Assembly (NCBI GenBank): GCA_934130355.1 | Contig: CAKOXV010000015.1 | Coordinates: forward strand, 1-31,201 | DNA length: 31,201 nt | Origin: an uncultured Clostridia bacterium | Lineage (GTDB): Bacteria; Bacillota; Clostridia; TANB77; CAG-508 | Reading direction: 5' to 3' | In this document: piece by piece, positions 1 through 7,637 of the stretch | Layout: each line of letters begins with the position of its first letter | Numbering within the stretch: the stretch's first letter is position 1 | Position numbers and translations under genes: made by a program | The notes under the pieces: generated by a model | What the model was told of the DNA's origin: nothing | Databases searched by the model: none | Seen by the model: the letters and a program-made list of their open reading frames with translations, nothing else

Positions 1-63
1 AGGGCTCGAACCTATGACCCTCTGCTTGTAAGGCAGATGCTCTCCCAGCTGAGCTAAGCGACC
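1..63 (-). tRNA. tRNA-Val (anticodon TAC), 3' part cut off by window edge
   Basis: Read leftward, the acceptor 5' strand (GGTCGCT) is followed by TA, a D-arm with AGCTCAGCTGGGAGAGC, an anticodon stem TCTGC/GCAGA closing the loop CTTACAA (anticodon TAC, valine), and the T-loop TTCGAGC. The second half of the T stem, the acceptor 3' strand and any CCA lie beyond position 1. The 5' end at 63 is set by counting seven acceptor bases before the invariant TA. It may be the first of a tRNA cluster continuing to the left. Confidence 0.93.
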
Positions 64-82
64 ATGTCTTTCGACAATGCTT

Positions 83-111
83 AGTATACTATGTTTTTAG
101 CATCTTGTCAA
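83..111 (-). promoter_or_regulatory. Sigma-A promoter of tRNA-Val
   Basis: Minus strand -35 TTGACA (106-111), 17-base spacer, -10 TATACT (83-88). The -10 ends about 20 bases before the mature tRNA 5' end, as expected for a short tRNA leader. Confidence 0.85.
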
Positions 112-145
112 TACTTTTTCAAAAATTTTTTTATTTTTTATAAAT

Positions 146-826
146 TTAGTTTATAGTTGTACTAGTTTTTCCAGTTCCTACTACATTTTCTTGCAAGCTC
201 CTCCATGTATTACATCCAATTATTCCATCTGCTGAAAGTCCTCTTGAAGTTTGATACCTCTTCACAGCATTATATGTTTGTTCTCCAAAAACGCCATCTA
301 ATCCACCAGTTCTATATCCTAATGTATTCAAATCATCTTGTGCAATACATACATAATTTCCTCTAGAACCACGTCTTATAAGTGGAAATCCGCCACTACT
401 ACATGCTGGTGTTCCATATCTTCTATCAAAATGTACCCATGTCGGAGATAAAGATGCTGGTTCAACATATGTCCAAACTCCTGAATTCTGTGCACTTCTC
501 CTTAGTACTGTTCTTTGAGCACTTGTTAGGGTCTGGCCAACATCAAAAGCAGTTCCAGCATAATGTTGACTTTGAGTCCCATGTCCCCCTTCATAAGGTC
601 TTTTAAATGCAAATCCCACAGGAATCGGTGCACCATATATATATCTTTGACTATTCCATGCTTGCATAGTTCTTTTATCAGTCCATAAAATATTACTATT
701 ACTTGAGCCTCTAAATTCTCTTACTCTTAATGTACTATTTGTGTTATATGGCATTGAAGCACTCTCATCTCTAAAATAAGTTTCCATTCTATTGGTATCT
801 TGATTAAATACTAATATTTTAGCCAT
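146..826 (-). CDS. M15-type D,D-peptidase-like protein with C-terminal peptidoglycan-binding domain
   Basis: 226 aa. The N-terminal half carries the M15 zinc pattern SQHYAGTAFD (H88, D95) and WVHFD (H132), the ligand set of D-alanyl-D-alanine carboxypeptidase/endopeptidase folds such as VanY and Ply118. Residues about 149-213 form a PG_binding_1 repeat (LIRRGSRG...LGYRTGGLDGVFGEQT...YQ...GIIGCNTW). By family it should cleave peptide cross-links or stem ends in peptidoglycan. I see no signal peptide or membrane segment, so it may be released by lysis, act in the mother cell or forespore, or be a domesticated endolysin; this is inference. The start is fixed by AGGAGGAT just upstream, but that Shine-Dalgarno lies in a stable hairpin (832-874). 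It follows the sortase gene at 49 bp and is probably expressed by read-through. Confidence 0.85.
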   Translation of the reverse strand: MAKILVFNQDTNRMETYFRDESASMPYNTNSTLRVREFRGSSNSNILWTDKRTMQAWNSQRYIYGAPIPVGFAFKRPYEGGHGTQSQHYAGTAFDVGQTLTSAQRTVLRRSAQNSGVWTYVEPASLSPTWVHFDRRYGTPACSSGGFPLIRRGSRGNYVCIAQDDLNTLGYRTGGLDGVFGEQTYNAVKRYQTSRGLSADGIIGCNTWRSLQENVVGTGKTSTTIN

Positions 827-831
827 AAAAA

Positions 832-874
832 ATCCTCCTCATAATATATATATTATGAAAAGGATGATTTTTTT
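832..874 (-). promoter_or_regulatory. Terminator-like hairpin containing the downstream Shine-Dalgarno
   Basis: Between the sortase stop and the M15 peptidase start the minus strand folds on itself. A-run plus TC-TCCT pairs with AGGA-GA plus T-run around the palindrome CATAATATATATATTATG (840-857), with one A.G mismatch and a small T bulge. The 3' arm holds the AGGAGG ribosome binding site and ends in six T residues directly before the ATG. It resembles an intrinsic terminator and would also mask the ribosome binding site. Pairing was worked out by eye; no energy was computed. Confidence 0.55.
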
Positions 875-875
875 G

Positions 876-1634
876 TTATATTTTTTCTTTACATCTTAAA
901 ATAAGTCTTTGTCTACCATCATCTGTACATGTTATTAATGTAACTTCTCTTCTTCCATTTGTTTTTTGAGTTGTATCATCTATATTTTTTGGTATAACTG
1001 TGTGTATATCATAGACTTCATATTCTACTGTTCTTTGACTTAAATCTTGAATCTCAACAATGTCACCAACTGATAATGTATCAAGATCACTAAAGAATAC
1101 ACCTTTTCTTCTATAATTATGTGCTATAATACACAAATTTCCAACCTCATTGGGATTTGCACCATGAAATTTACATGCAGATACTTTCATTAATGCGTCT
1201 GTTGTTTTTGATAATATTGGATATGTTATATCTATTTTGGGAATTTTTACAATTCCTATTGTTTCATATTCTTTACCATTTGGTGCAATATAAATTGATG
1301 TTGCAGTTGACATCGAAAACTGATTTTGTGTCTCTTCTCCAGAAACATTTTCATCATAATCTGAAGGAGCTTCAACTTCTTGAGTTATTTTTACAACAAG
1401 AGCATTTTTGTAAGAACTAACTGTTGTATTATCATTACTTCTATTTGTTATAAAAGATAATATATCACCAGATAGATCTTCTTCTCTGTTTCTATCATAT
1501 TCTGCATATGCATATATTAAAAACAAAGATATAATTGAAATTATGGATAATATAAATAAAATTTTATATATTTTCTTTTTTCTTTTTAATTCAGGTGTAA
1601 CATATATTTGTTCTGTTACTAAAATTTGATTCAT
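876..1634 (-). CDS. Sortase (cysteine transpeptidase), membrane anchored
   Basis: 252 aa from the ATG at 1634, chosen because GGAGG lies 5 bases upstream; an upstream in-frame ATG at 1664 would place that ribosome binding site inside the gene. One N-terminal membrane segment (about residues 22-44) follows a basic KRKKK stretch, then a linker, then the sortase beta-barrel. Catalytic residues are visible: H172 in CIIAHNY, C236 in TLITC and R243 in the RLILR stretch. By family it joins surface proteins with a sorting signal to peptidoglycan or to pilin subunits, outside the cell. No LPxTG-type protein is encoded in the window, so its substrate is unknown. The subclass (D- or B-like) cannot be settled by eye. 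It lies 16 bp after the 577-aa anchored protein, which points to one transcript. Confidence 0.9.
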   Translation of the reverse strand: MNQILVTEQIYVTPELKRKKKIYKILFILSIISIISLFLIYAYAEYDRNREEDLSGDILSFITNRSNDNTTVSSYKNALVVKITQEVEAPSDYDENVSGEETQNQFSMSTATSIYIAPNGKEYETIGIVKIPKIDITYPILSKTTDALMKVSACKFHGANPNEVGNLCIIAHNYRRKGVFFSDLDTLSVGDIVEIQDLSQRTVEYEVYDIHTVIPKNIDDTTQKTNGRREVTLITCTDDGRQRLILRCKEKI

Positions 1635-1650
1635 ATATCCTCCTTTCTTT

Positions 1651-3384
1651 TTACACTTGTGCAATTGTTATATAACTTATTAAACCATTTGCTTCATTAT
1701 AAAAAATTGATATTTTATATTTTTTATTGTCTTGTATGTTTTCAAGTATTTTGTTTATTCCTTCTTCATCAACTTTGTCTTTTTCTATATCTATTCTTAT
1801 ATTAACTTTTTTATTATTTGAATTTTGTTGATCTTCAACTTCAGTTATTTGATAATTTTCTAAATTGTCTTTTACAATACTTAACAAGTTTTTTACATTT
1901 TCTGTTGAAACTCCATCTCCTGTGTAAAATTCAAATTTAGCATTAAATCTATTTATTTCAGTTTGAGACATTTGGTTGCCTTCTTCTGGATTTTCTTCTC
2001 CAGCATTTGAAGTTACGATTTTTTCTATAATTTGATTAATTTGATCCTGAATTTTTTCTGGCACTTGTTTTTGTAGCAATGCAACAAGTTCTTTTTGTTT
2101 TCCACTGCTAAGATTGTTAAGTATAACATTATTACTTGAATCTAAAGTTTGTGCTTTTGTGAAATTGCCTCCAAGGTTTATTTTGTCTTCTATTGTTAAT
2201 ACTATATCAGTTATATTTTGTGTATATTTGATTTCCACAACATTTTCTATTCTTCCATCTGTATATTTAGCCTTATCTAAAAATGAAGTTTCTTGTTTTA
2301 CTCCATTTTCAATTATTCCAAAAACAATTCCAAATTCTTCGTTTTCGTTTTCACTTTTTTTGCTTATTTGTACATCATATTCTGTATTTGTTTCCTCATT
2401 TATGTATTTGATATTTGTTACTATTGTTCCATTTTGTTTTGTGTTTTCTATTGTAACCTTATATCCTCCAACCTCTAGTATTGTGCGTATTGTTTGTTGC
2501 TTTCTTTCATATACTGTTAATTTAATTTCTGGTGCATCATATTCATCTTTGAAATATTTTATTATATCATCAATTGTTTTTCGACATTGTTCTTCTGTAA
2601 TAGGTAGTTGTAGACTTTTTATTGTTTCTGTATCATTATACAAATTATTTAATACTTCTACTATCATGTTTTGTACTTGTTGACTGTTTAAATCTAATGT
2701 ATATGCATTTGTCTTTGTTGCTACATTATTGTATGTTATTACAGCATCTTTTTGTTTACTAAATGTTCCTTCTAATAATTTTGCAACTATAATATCCTTA
2801 TATTTATCTTTTAGATAATTTAATAGTTTTACATCATTTTCAATTAAATTCTCACCTGTTATTTTTTCAAATAGATTAATTTCATATTCATTTTCGATAA
2901 GATTATTTTCAACACTATAAATTGTTTCATCATCTTTTACTGATACAAATTGTTTTATTCCAGGAAATCTTGCTCCATATAAGTCTTGTTCCTGTATTGC
3001 TTCTATTCCAAGATAACTTTCATCATTATATAATAATTCAGCATTTAAATACTTATATTGTGTTTCACTATCTTTCTGTATCCTTATTTGTCCACTTAAA
3101 TTATTTATTGGATTTGAAACTTCTCCACCTTCTGAATGAGTTACTTTTATATTAGTATTTGATGTATACTGATTTTCATTTTTTAAGTTCTTATATGTCT
3201 CTGTTATTTTTAAATTTGATATTTCATTTAATACATCTTCGTTTTGTCCAAAATATTTAGAAAATAATTGTTTATTTGTTTTAAATGTATCTGTAAACAA
3301 GAAAATGCAAATAACTATTAAAGCTATTATACATAATGCTAATATTATACTTATTACTATCATTGGTTTTTTATTTTTTTTCAT
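1651..3384 (-). CDS. Unknown large extracytoplasmic protein with N-terminal membrane anchor
   Basis: 577 aa. A short basic start (MKKNKK) and a hydrophobic segment (about residues 8-30) indicate a membrane anchor with the rest outside. The remainder is rich in N, E, K, T and I, with many alternating beta-strand-like stretches such as VTHSEGGE, YKVTIENTK and TNIKYINEET, and an acidic linker near residues 466-480 (NAGEENPEEGNQM). I do not recognise a domain, and there is no LPxTG-like C-terminal sorting signal. Its ribosome binding site GAGGTG is well placed. It lies between rlmB (24 bp upstream) and the sortase (16 bp downstream), so a role with the sortase at the cell surface is plausible but unproven. 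Confidence 0.75.
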   Translation of the reverse strand: MKKNKKPMIVISIILALCIIALIVICIFLFTDTFKTNKQLFSKYFGQNEDVLNEISNLKITETYKNLKNENQYTSNTNIKVTHSEGGEVSNPINNLSGQIRIQKDSETQYKYLNAELLYNDESYLGIEAIQEQDLYGARFPGIKQFVSVKDDETIYSVENNLIENEYEINLFEKITGENLIENDVKLLNYLKDKYKDIIVAKLLEGTFSKQKDAVITYNNVATKTNAYTLDLNSQQVQNMIVEVLNNLYNDTETIKSLQLPITEEQCRKTIDDIIKYFKDEYDAPEIKLTVYERKQQTIRTILEVGGYKVTIENTKQNGTIVTNIKYINEETNTEYDVQISKKSENENEEFGIVFGIIENGVKQETSFLDKAKYTDGRIENVVEIKYTQNITDIVLTIEDKINLGGNFTKAQTLDSSNNVILNNLSSGKQKELVALLQKQVPEKIQDQINQIIEKIVTSNAGEENPEEGNQMSQTEINRFNAKFEFYTGDGVSTENVKNLLSIVKDNLENYQITEVEDQQNSNNKKVNIRIDIEKDKVDEEGINKILENIQDNKKYKISIFYNEANGLISYITIAQV

Positions 3385-3408
3385 TTCTACACCTCATCTA
3401 TTATTTTA

Positions 3409-4296
3409 TTATTTAAATATTCTTTGTTTTACAGCTTCATAAATTATTATTCCTGCTGATACAGCTGCATTTAATGATGTTACTTTTCCTCTCATTGGAA
3501 TTTTTACATTGAAATCACAATTTTTCTTGACTTTTTCACTAATTCCTTTTCCTTCATTTCCAATTACAATTCCTAATGGACCTGTTAAATCTTGATTATA
3601 ATAGTATTTTTCTGCTGATATATCTGTTCCACATATCCATAATCCTGCTTGTTTTAATTCCTCTATAGCATCAGAAATATTTGTTACTCTTGCTATTTTT
3701 ACATGTTCTACAGCTCCTGAAGAAGCTTTATTAACTGTACTATTTACAGATGCTGCTCTTCTTTTTGGAATTATAATTCCATGCACTCCGGCAGTCTCTG
3801 CTGTTCTTATTATTGAACCTAAATTATGTGGATCTTCTATTCCGTCTAATATTAATACAAATGGATCTTCCTGTTTTTCTTTTGCTTCTGTTAAAATATC
3901 TTCTATTTCAACATATTCATAAGGTGGGACTATTGCAATTACTCCTTGATAATTTTCTTCTTGTGCCATTTCATCCATCTGTTTTTTGTCTTTTTCCACA
4001 ACAATTATTTTTCTTTCTTTTGCTATTGCTAATATTTTGTTTATAGAACCATGTTTTTCTCCTCTAGTTACAAAAATCTTATTTATATCTTTTCCACTTT
4101 CTAATAATTCTAATACTGAATTTCTTCCTTCAATTTGGTCGTCAAATCTTTTTTCTTCTTGTGGTTCTTCTCTTCTTTCTTTTTGTTTTCTCTCTGCTTG
4201 TCTTCTTTCAGATATATTTTTTTCAGTTTTTCTTCTATCATTTAGTCCTCTTCTGTCATATCCACTTCTTCTTTGACTATTTCTTCTATCTTTCAT
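3409..4296 (-). CDS. rlmB: 23S rRNA 2'-O-ribose methyltransferase, RlmB/TrmH (SpoU) family, with Arg-rich N-terminal extension
   Basis: 295 aa, longer than the usual roughly 245 aa. The SPOUT methyltransferase motifs are intact: motif 1 LDGIEDPHNLGSIIRTAE (about 150-167), motif 2 IGNEGKG (245-251) and motif 3 PMRGKVTSLNAAVS (267-280). A substrate-binding domain precedes them, starting near IEGRNSVLELL (residue 55). By family it uses S-adenosylmethionine to methylate a 2'-OH in 23S rRNA (G2251 in E. coli numbering); other TrmH-like targets cannot be excluded. The first 50 residues are very basic with six RR pairs (4-5, 9-10, 15-16, 21-22, 31-32, 41-42), probably a disordered RNA-binding tail. 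The ATG at 4296 has GGGAG upstream. It follows lepA by 26 bp, a likely operon. Confidence 0.9.
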   Translation of the reverse strand: MKDRRNSQRRSGYDRRGLNDRRKTEKNISERRQAERKQKERREEPQEEKRFDDQIEGRNSVLELLESGKDINKIFVTRGEKHGSINKILAIAKERKIIVVEKDKKQMDEMAQEENYQGVIAIVPPYEYVEIEDILTEAKEKQEDPFVLILDGIEDPHNLGSIIRTAETAGVHGIIIPKRRAASVNSTVNKASSGAVEHVKIARVTNISDAIEELKQAGLWICGTDISAEKYYYNQDLTGPLGIVIGNEGKGISEKVKKNCDFNVKIPMRGKVTSLNAAVSAGIIIYEAVKQRIFK

Positions 4297-4322
4297 TTAA
4301 ACTCCCTTCATTTATTTTAAAA

Positions 4323-6128
4323 TTATTCTTCATCTAATTTTAGTACAGATAAAAATGCTTCTTGTGGCATTTCTACACTTCCTATTTGCCTCATTCTTTT
4401 CTTCCCTCTTTTTTGTTTTTCAAGTAATTTTTTCTTTCTTGTAATATCTCCACCATAACATTTTGCTAATACATCTTTTCTCATTGCTGAAATTGTCTCT
4501 CTTGCTATTATGGTTCCTCCTACAACTGCTTGTAATGGGACTGCAAATAAATGCCTTGGTATAACAGTTTTTAACTTTTCTACCATTTTCTTTCCTCTTG
4601 CATAAGCATTGTCTTTAAATACTATAAATGATAATGCATCAACAGGTTCTCCATTTACATGTATATCTAGTTTTACTAGTTTTGATTCTCTATATTCTTT
4701 AAATTCGTAATCAAATGATGCATATCCTTTAGTTCTTGATTTTAAACTATCAAAAAAGTCATATATTATTTCATTTAAAGGCATATCATATATTAATGTT
4801 ACTCTATTTTCATCTAGATATTTCATATCAATAAATATTCCTCTTCTATTTTGACAAATATCCATAATATTTCCAACATATTCTTTTGGGGTCATTATAT
4901 TAGCTGTTACAATAGGCTCCTCCATATATGCAATTTCTGCTTGTGGTGGTAAATCTGCTGGATTATAAATATCTAATACTTCACCTGATGTTTTGTGAAC
5001 TTTATATATTACAGATGGTGCTGTTGTTATTAAACCTAAATCAAATTCTCTGTCTAATCTTTCTTCTATTATTTCTAAATGTAATAATCCTAAAAAACCA
5101 CATCTAAATCCAAAGCCTAGCGCTGCTGACGTTTCCGGTTCGTACTCAAGCGCTGCATCATTTAGTTTTAATTTTTCTAATGCTATTTTTAAATTTTCAT
5201 ATTCACTTCCGTCTATCGGATATAGCCCACAATATACCATAGGCGTTACTTTTTTATAACCTGGTAAAGGTTCATCTGCTGGATTGTTTTCTAGTGTTAT
5301 TGTATCTCCAACACGTATATCTGTTAAACTTTTTATACTTGCTGCAATATATCCAACTTCTCCTGCTTTTATTTCTTGTACTGGCATATAACTTCCTGGT
5401 GCAAAATATCCAACTTCTGCAACTGTAAATGTTTTTCCTGTTGCCATTAATCTTATTTCATCACCAACTTTTACAGTTCCATCCATTACTCTCACATAGG
5501 CTACAGCACCTTTGTAATTGTCATAATATGAATCAAATATTAAACATTTAGTTTTGGCATTTTCATCACCTTTTGGTGCTGGTAAATCTGTTACAATTCT
5601 TTCTAAAACTTCGTCAACATTTAACCCTGATTTTGCTGATATACATGGTGCATCAGCTGCAGGAATTCCAATTATATCTTCTATCTCTTTTTTTACTTCT
5701 TCAGGTCTTGCATTTGGTAAATCTATTTTATTTATTACTGGCAATATCTCTAAATCATTTTCTATTGCTAAGTATACATTTGCAAGTGTTTGAGCCTCTA
5801 CTCCTTGGCTGCTATCTACTACTAAAATTGCTCCATCACATGCAGCTAAACTTCTTGATACTTCATAATTAAAGTCTACATGTCCAGGTGTGTCTATTAA
5901 ATTAAAAGTATACTCTTTTCCGTCTTTTGCTTTATATTTCATTCGCACTGCTTGTGATTTTATTGTTATTCCTCTTTCTTTTTCTATATCCATGTTGTCT
6001 AATACTTGTTCTTCCATTTCTCTTTGTGAAAGAACTCCTGTTTTTTCAATTAGTCTATCTGCTAGTGTTGATTTTCCATGGTCAATATGTGCGATTATAC
6101 TAAAGTTTCTTATATTGTCTTGGCTCAT
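4323..6128 (-). CDS. lepA: Elongation factor 4 (LepA), ribosome-associated GTPase
   Basis: 601 aa, the normal family length. GTPase motifs are AHIDHGKST (13-21), DTPGHVDF and NKIDLP. The LepA-specific C-terminal region ends with the conserved YGGDITRKKKLLEKQK stretch and MPQEAFLSVL. By family it binds the translating ribosome and acts in elongation quality or initiation/assembly through GTP hydrolysis; it is cytoplasmic and often partly membrane-bound. The start follows AGGAGGA, and an extended -10 promoter lies upstream (6169-6177). It is the first gene of a leftward run lepA-rlmB-577 aa protein-sortase-M15 peptidase, whose gaps are all under 60 bp. Confidence 0.98.
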   Translation of the reverse strand: MSQDNIRNFSIIAHIDHGKSTLADRLIEKTGVLSQREMEEQVLDNMDIEKERGITIKSQAVRMKYKAKDGKEYTFNLIDTPGHVDFNYEVSRSLAACDGAILVVDSSQGVEAQTLANVYLAIENDLEILPVINKIDLPNARPEEVKKEIEDIIGIPAADAPCISAKSGLNVDEVLERIVTDLPAPKGDENAKTKCLIFDSYYDNYKGAVAYVRVMDGTVKVGDEIRLMATGKTFTVAEVGYFAPGSYMPVQEIKAGEVGYIAASIKSLTDIRVGDTITLENNPADEPLPGYKKVTPMVYCGLYPIDGSEYENLKIALEKLKLNDAALEYEPETSAALGFGFRCGFLGLLHLEIIEERLDREFDLGLITTAPSVIYKVHKTSGEVLDIYNPADLPPQAEIAYMEEPIVTANIMTPKEYVGNIMDICQNRRGIFIDMKYLDENRVTLIYDMPLNEIIYDFFDSLKSRTKGYASFDYEFKEYRESKLVKLDIHVNGEPVDALSFIVFKDNAYARGKKMVEKLKTVIPRHLFAVPLQAVVGGTIIARETISAMRKDVLAKCYGGDITRKKKLLEKQKRGKKRMRQIGSVEMPQEAFLSVLKLDEE

Positions 6129-6168
6129 TATTCCTCCTGTTTATTTTTTTATATTTCTTGACTATTTT

Positions 6169-6197
6169 ATTATAACATGTTTCCAAAAAATTTGCAT
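6169..6197 (-). promoter_or_regulatory. Extended -10 promoter of lepA
   Basis: Minus strand TGT-TATAAT (6169-6177), i.e. TGN plus a consensus -10, about 40 bp before the lepA start. The -35 position (ATGCAA, about 6192-6197) is poor, which suits an extended -10 promoter. Confidence 0.65.
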
Positions 6198-6252
6198 TAG
6201 TTTTTTGAAATTCTTTTAATTATTTGTTTCTAATTAATGATTTAAAAGTTTA

Positions 6253-6368
6253 GTCTGACATTGGAAATTAATATATTACTATTGAATAAGACAAAGACCC
6301 ACTATGGAGATGACCCCAGCTATGTTTTTGTCATGGAATAGTAATATATTAGTTTTCAGTGCCAAGAC
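6253..6368. repeat. Palindromic intergenic repeat, copy 1 (83-bp core 6269-6351 plus short arms)
   Basis: The core begins TAATATATTACTAT and ends ATAGTAATATATTA, a perfect 14-bp terminal inverted repeat. Inside are GACAAA...TTTGTC (second stem) and the constant words GACCCACTATGG and GATGACCC. The palindrome continues outward with arms unlike those of the other copies: GTCTGACATTGG (from 6253) against CAGTGCCAAGAC (ending 6368). The 310-bp gap between the G5/3D gene and lepA holds this element, a terminator (6404-6435) and the lepA promoter; I see no gene in it. Confidence 0.88.
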
Positions 6369-6403
6369 GAACATTCAAACAATTAACTGGTAACAATTAT
6401 ATA

Positions 6404-6435
6404 CAAAAAAAAGAATTGCAAAATGCAATCCTCTT
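6404..6435 (-). terminator. Intrinsic terminator of the G5/3D protein gene
   Basis: Minus strand hairpin ATTGCA-TTT-TGCAAT, extended by GAGG/TTCT pairs including G.T wobbles, followed by eight T residues (6405-6412). It starts 3 bp after the stop codon. Confidence 0.8.
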
Positions 6436-6438
6436 TCT

Positions 6439-7371
6439 TTATTGTGCTACTTGGACTGGTAAATATTTTACACCCCATGCTAATGCTTCAGCATGTGTAT
6501 CCATATATATATCTATTTTATTTCCTTGGATAGCTCCGCCTCTATCTTCAACAACATATTCTTTTCCATTTATAATCAATTTTGTTCCAAATGAAAATTG
6601 TCCTGATGCTGCTATTGTACGTCCTGCTGTTGCTCTTGTACCTGATGCAGTAATTCCTGTTTGTTTTCCGCAACATTTTACACATGAGCAGTATGCCGTT
6701 ATTTTAAATATTTTTGTATCTCCATTTGTAGAAATAGCTGAACCAGATCTTGATGTCATCACATTTCTTTGTATTTGAACTATTTTGTCTATTGGTTCTT
6801 TTACTACTATTTCTGATAATTTTATTTTTTCAATTTCTTCTTCATTTTGATATTTTATTTTGTACGTGATTTCTTTTATTCCGTCTTCGCCTGATTGTAT
6901 TACTCTATTTTTTTTATCAGCTGAACCTTCTGAAACGTCTTTTGTTATTGTTTCATAAGGGATTGTTTCTTGTTCTACTACTATTTTTTCAATTATTGGT
7001 GAATAACTTTTTAATATTTCATCTAATGTTGTTTCTATTCCACTTTCGGAAATTTTTGCAATTTGTACTTCTTGTTCTGATTTATTTGTTATTGTTATTT
7101 TTTTGCTTTCTGTTATATCACTTTCCAAACTTGGACTTACTCTTTCGTCTTCTTCTATATATATGTTATTGTCTTTTAAAATATCTGCCACATTTGTTTT
7201 TGTTGTAACAACTGTCATTTTATATCCATTTGACATCGTTATTTCTACACTTTTTACATCTATTTCTGTAGCCATTACACTTATTCCAAATATTAGTACG
7301 AATATTAAACTTATACCAATGATTTTCATTATAGAGATCGAACCTCTATCTTTTTTATCCATAAAAATCAT
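6439..7371 (-). CDS. YabE/RpfB-like cell-wall protein: DUF348, G5 and 3D domains
   Basis: 310 aa from the ATG at 7371. This start has AAAGGAGG just upstream; the in-frame ATG at 7392 lies at or before the predicted transcription start and is unlikely. Order: membrane segment or uncleaved signal (about 15-34), DUF348-like region (about 40-98), G5-like domain (about 130-202), then a C-terminal 3D domain (about 223-303). The 3D domain has its three conserved aspartates, VVEDRG (D276), NKIDIYMD (D287, D291), and THAEALAWG. A CSCVKCC cysteine cluster begins that domain. By family the 3D domain resembles the MltA lytic-transglycosylase fold and such proteins act on peptidoglycan in growth, sporulation or germination. 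It is transcribed alone, from a perfect promoter to its own terminator, and diverges from lemA. Confidence 0.9.
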   Translation of the reverse strand: MIFMDKKDRGSISIMKIIGISLIFVLIFGISVMATEIDVKSVEITMSNGYKMTVVTTKTNVADILKDNNIYIEEDERVSPSLESDITESKKITITNKSEQEVQIAKISESGIETTLDEILKSYSPIIEKIVVEQETIPYETITKDVSEGSADKKNRVIQSGEDGIKEITYKIKYQNEEEIEKIKLSEIVVKEPIDKIVQIQRNVMTSRSGSAISTNGDTKIFKITAYCSCVKCCGKQTGITASGTRATAGRTIAASGQFSFGTKLIINGKEYVVEDRGGAIQGNKIDIYMDTHAEALAWGVKYLPVQVAQ

Positions 7372-7396
7372 AGAACCTCCTTTTAACGACATTTCA

Positions 7397-7425
7397 ATTA
7401 TACACTTTTTAAATTATTTTGTCAA
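7397..7425 (-). promoter_or_regulatory. Perfect consensus sigma-A promoter of the G5/3D gene
   Basis: Minus strand TTGACA (7420-7425), exactly 17 bases, TATAAT (7397-7402). Transcription would start near 7390, only about 20 bases before the chosen start codon. Such a perfect vegetative promoter predicts strong constitutive expression. Confidence 0.92.
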
Positions 7426-7576
7426 ATTTTTGACTTTTTAAGTTCCAAGTTCCGTAAGTGTTGGTAAATCTTGGTCATATTATATTATATGTTGCTTGTA
7501 CAAAAAAAATTCATAAAAATTTTTTTATTATTCAAATTTTGTTCAATTTAATTGTAATAATAATTAAAAATAATTC

Positions 7577-7605
7577 TTGTAAAAAAAAGAATTATATGTT
7601 AGAAT
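7577..7605 (+). promoter_or_regulatory. Sigma-A promoter of lemA
   Basis: TTGTAA (7577-7582), 17-base spacer, TAGAAT (7600-7605), 32 bp before the lemA start. It diverges from the G5/3D promoter; about 150 AT-rich bases lie between them. Confidence 0.7.
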
Positions 7606-7637
7606 ATATAAAAATGAAATGCAAAGGAGGTATTTCT

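Noticed and set aside
6253..6368. CRISPR array or tandem repeat
   Set aside because: The three repeat copies are dispersed 8-12 kb apart, with no spacer-repeat periodicity and no cas genes.
7458..7637. In-frame 60-codon extension of lemA
   Set aside because: It crosses the lemA promoter and lacks a ribosome binding site; the ATG at 7638 has a strong AAAGGAGG and the family's usual N-terminus.
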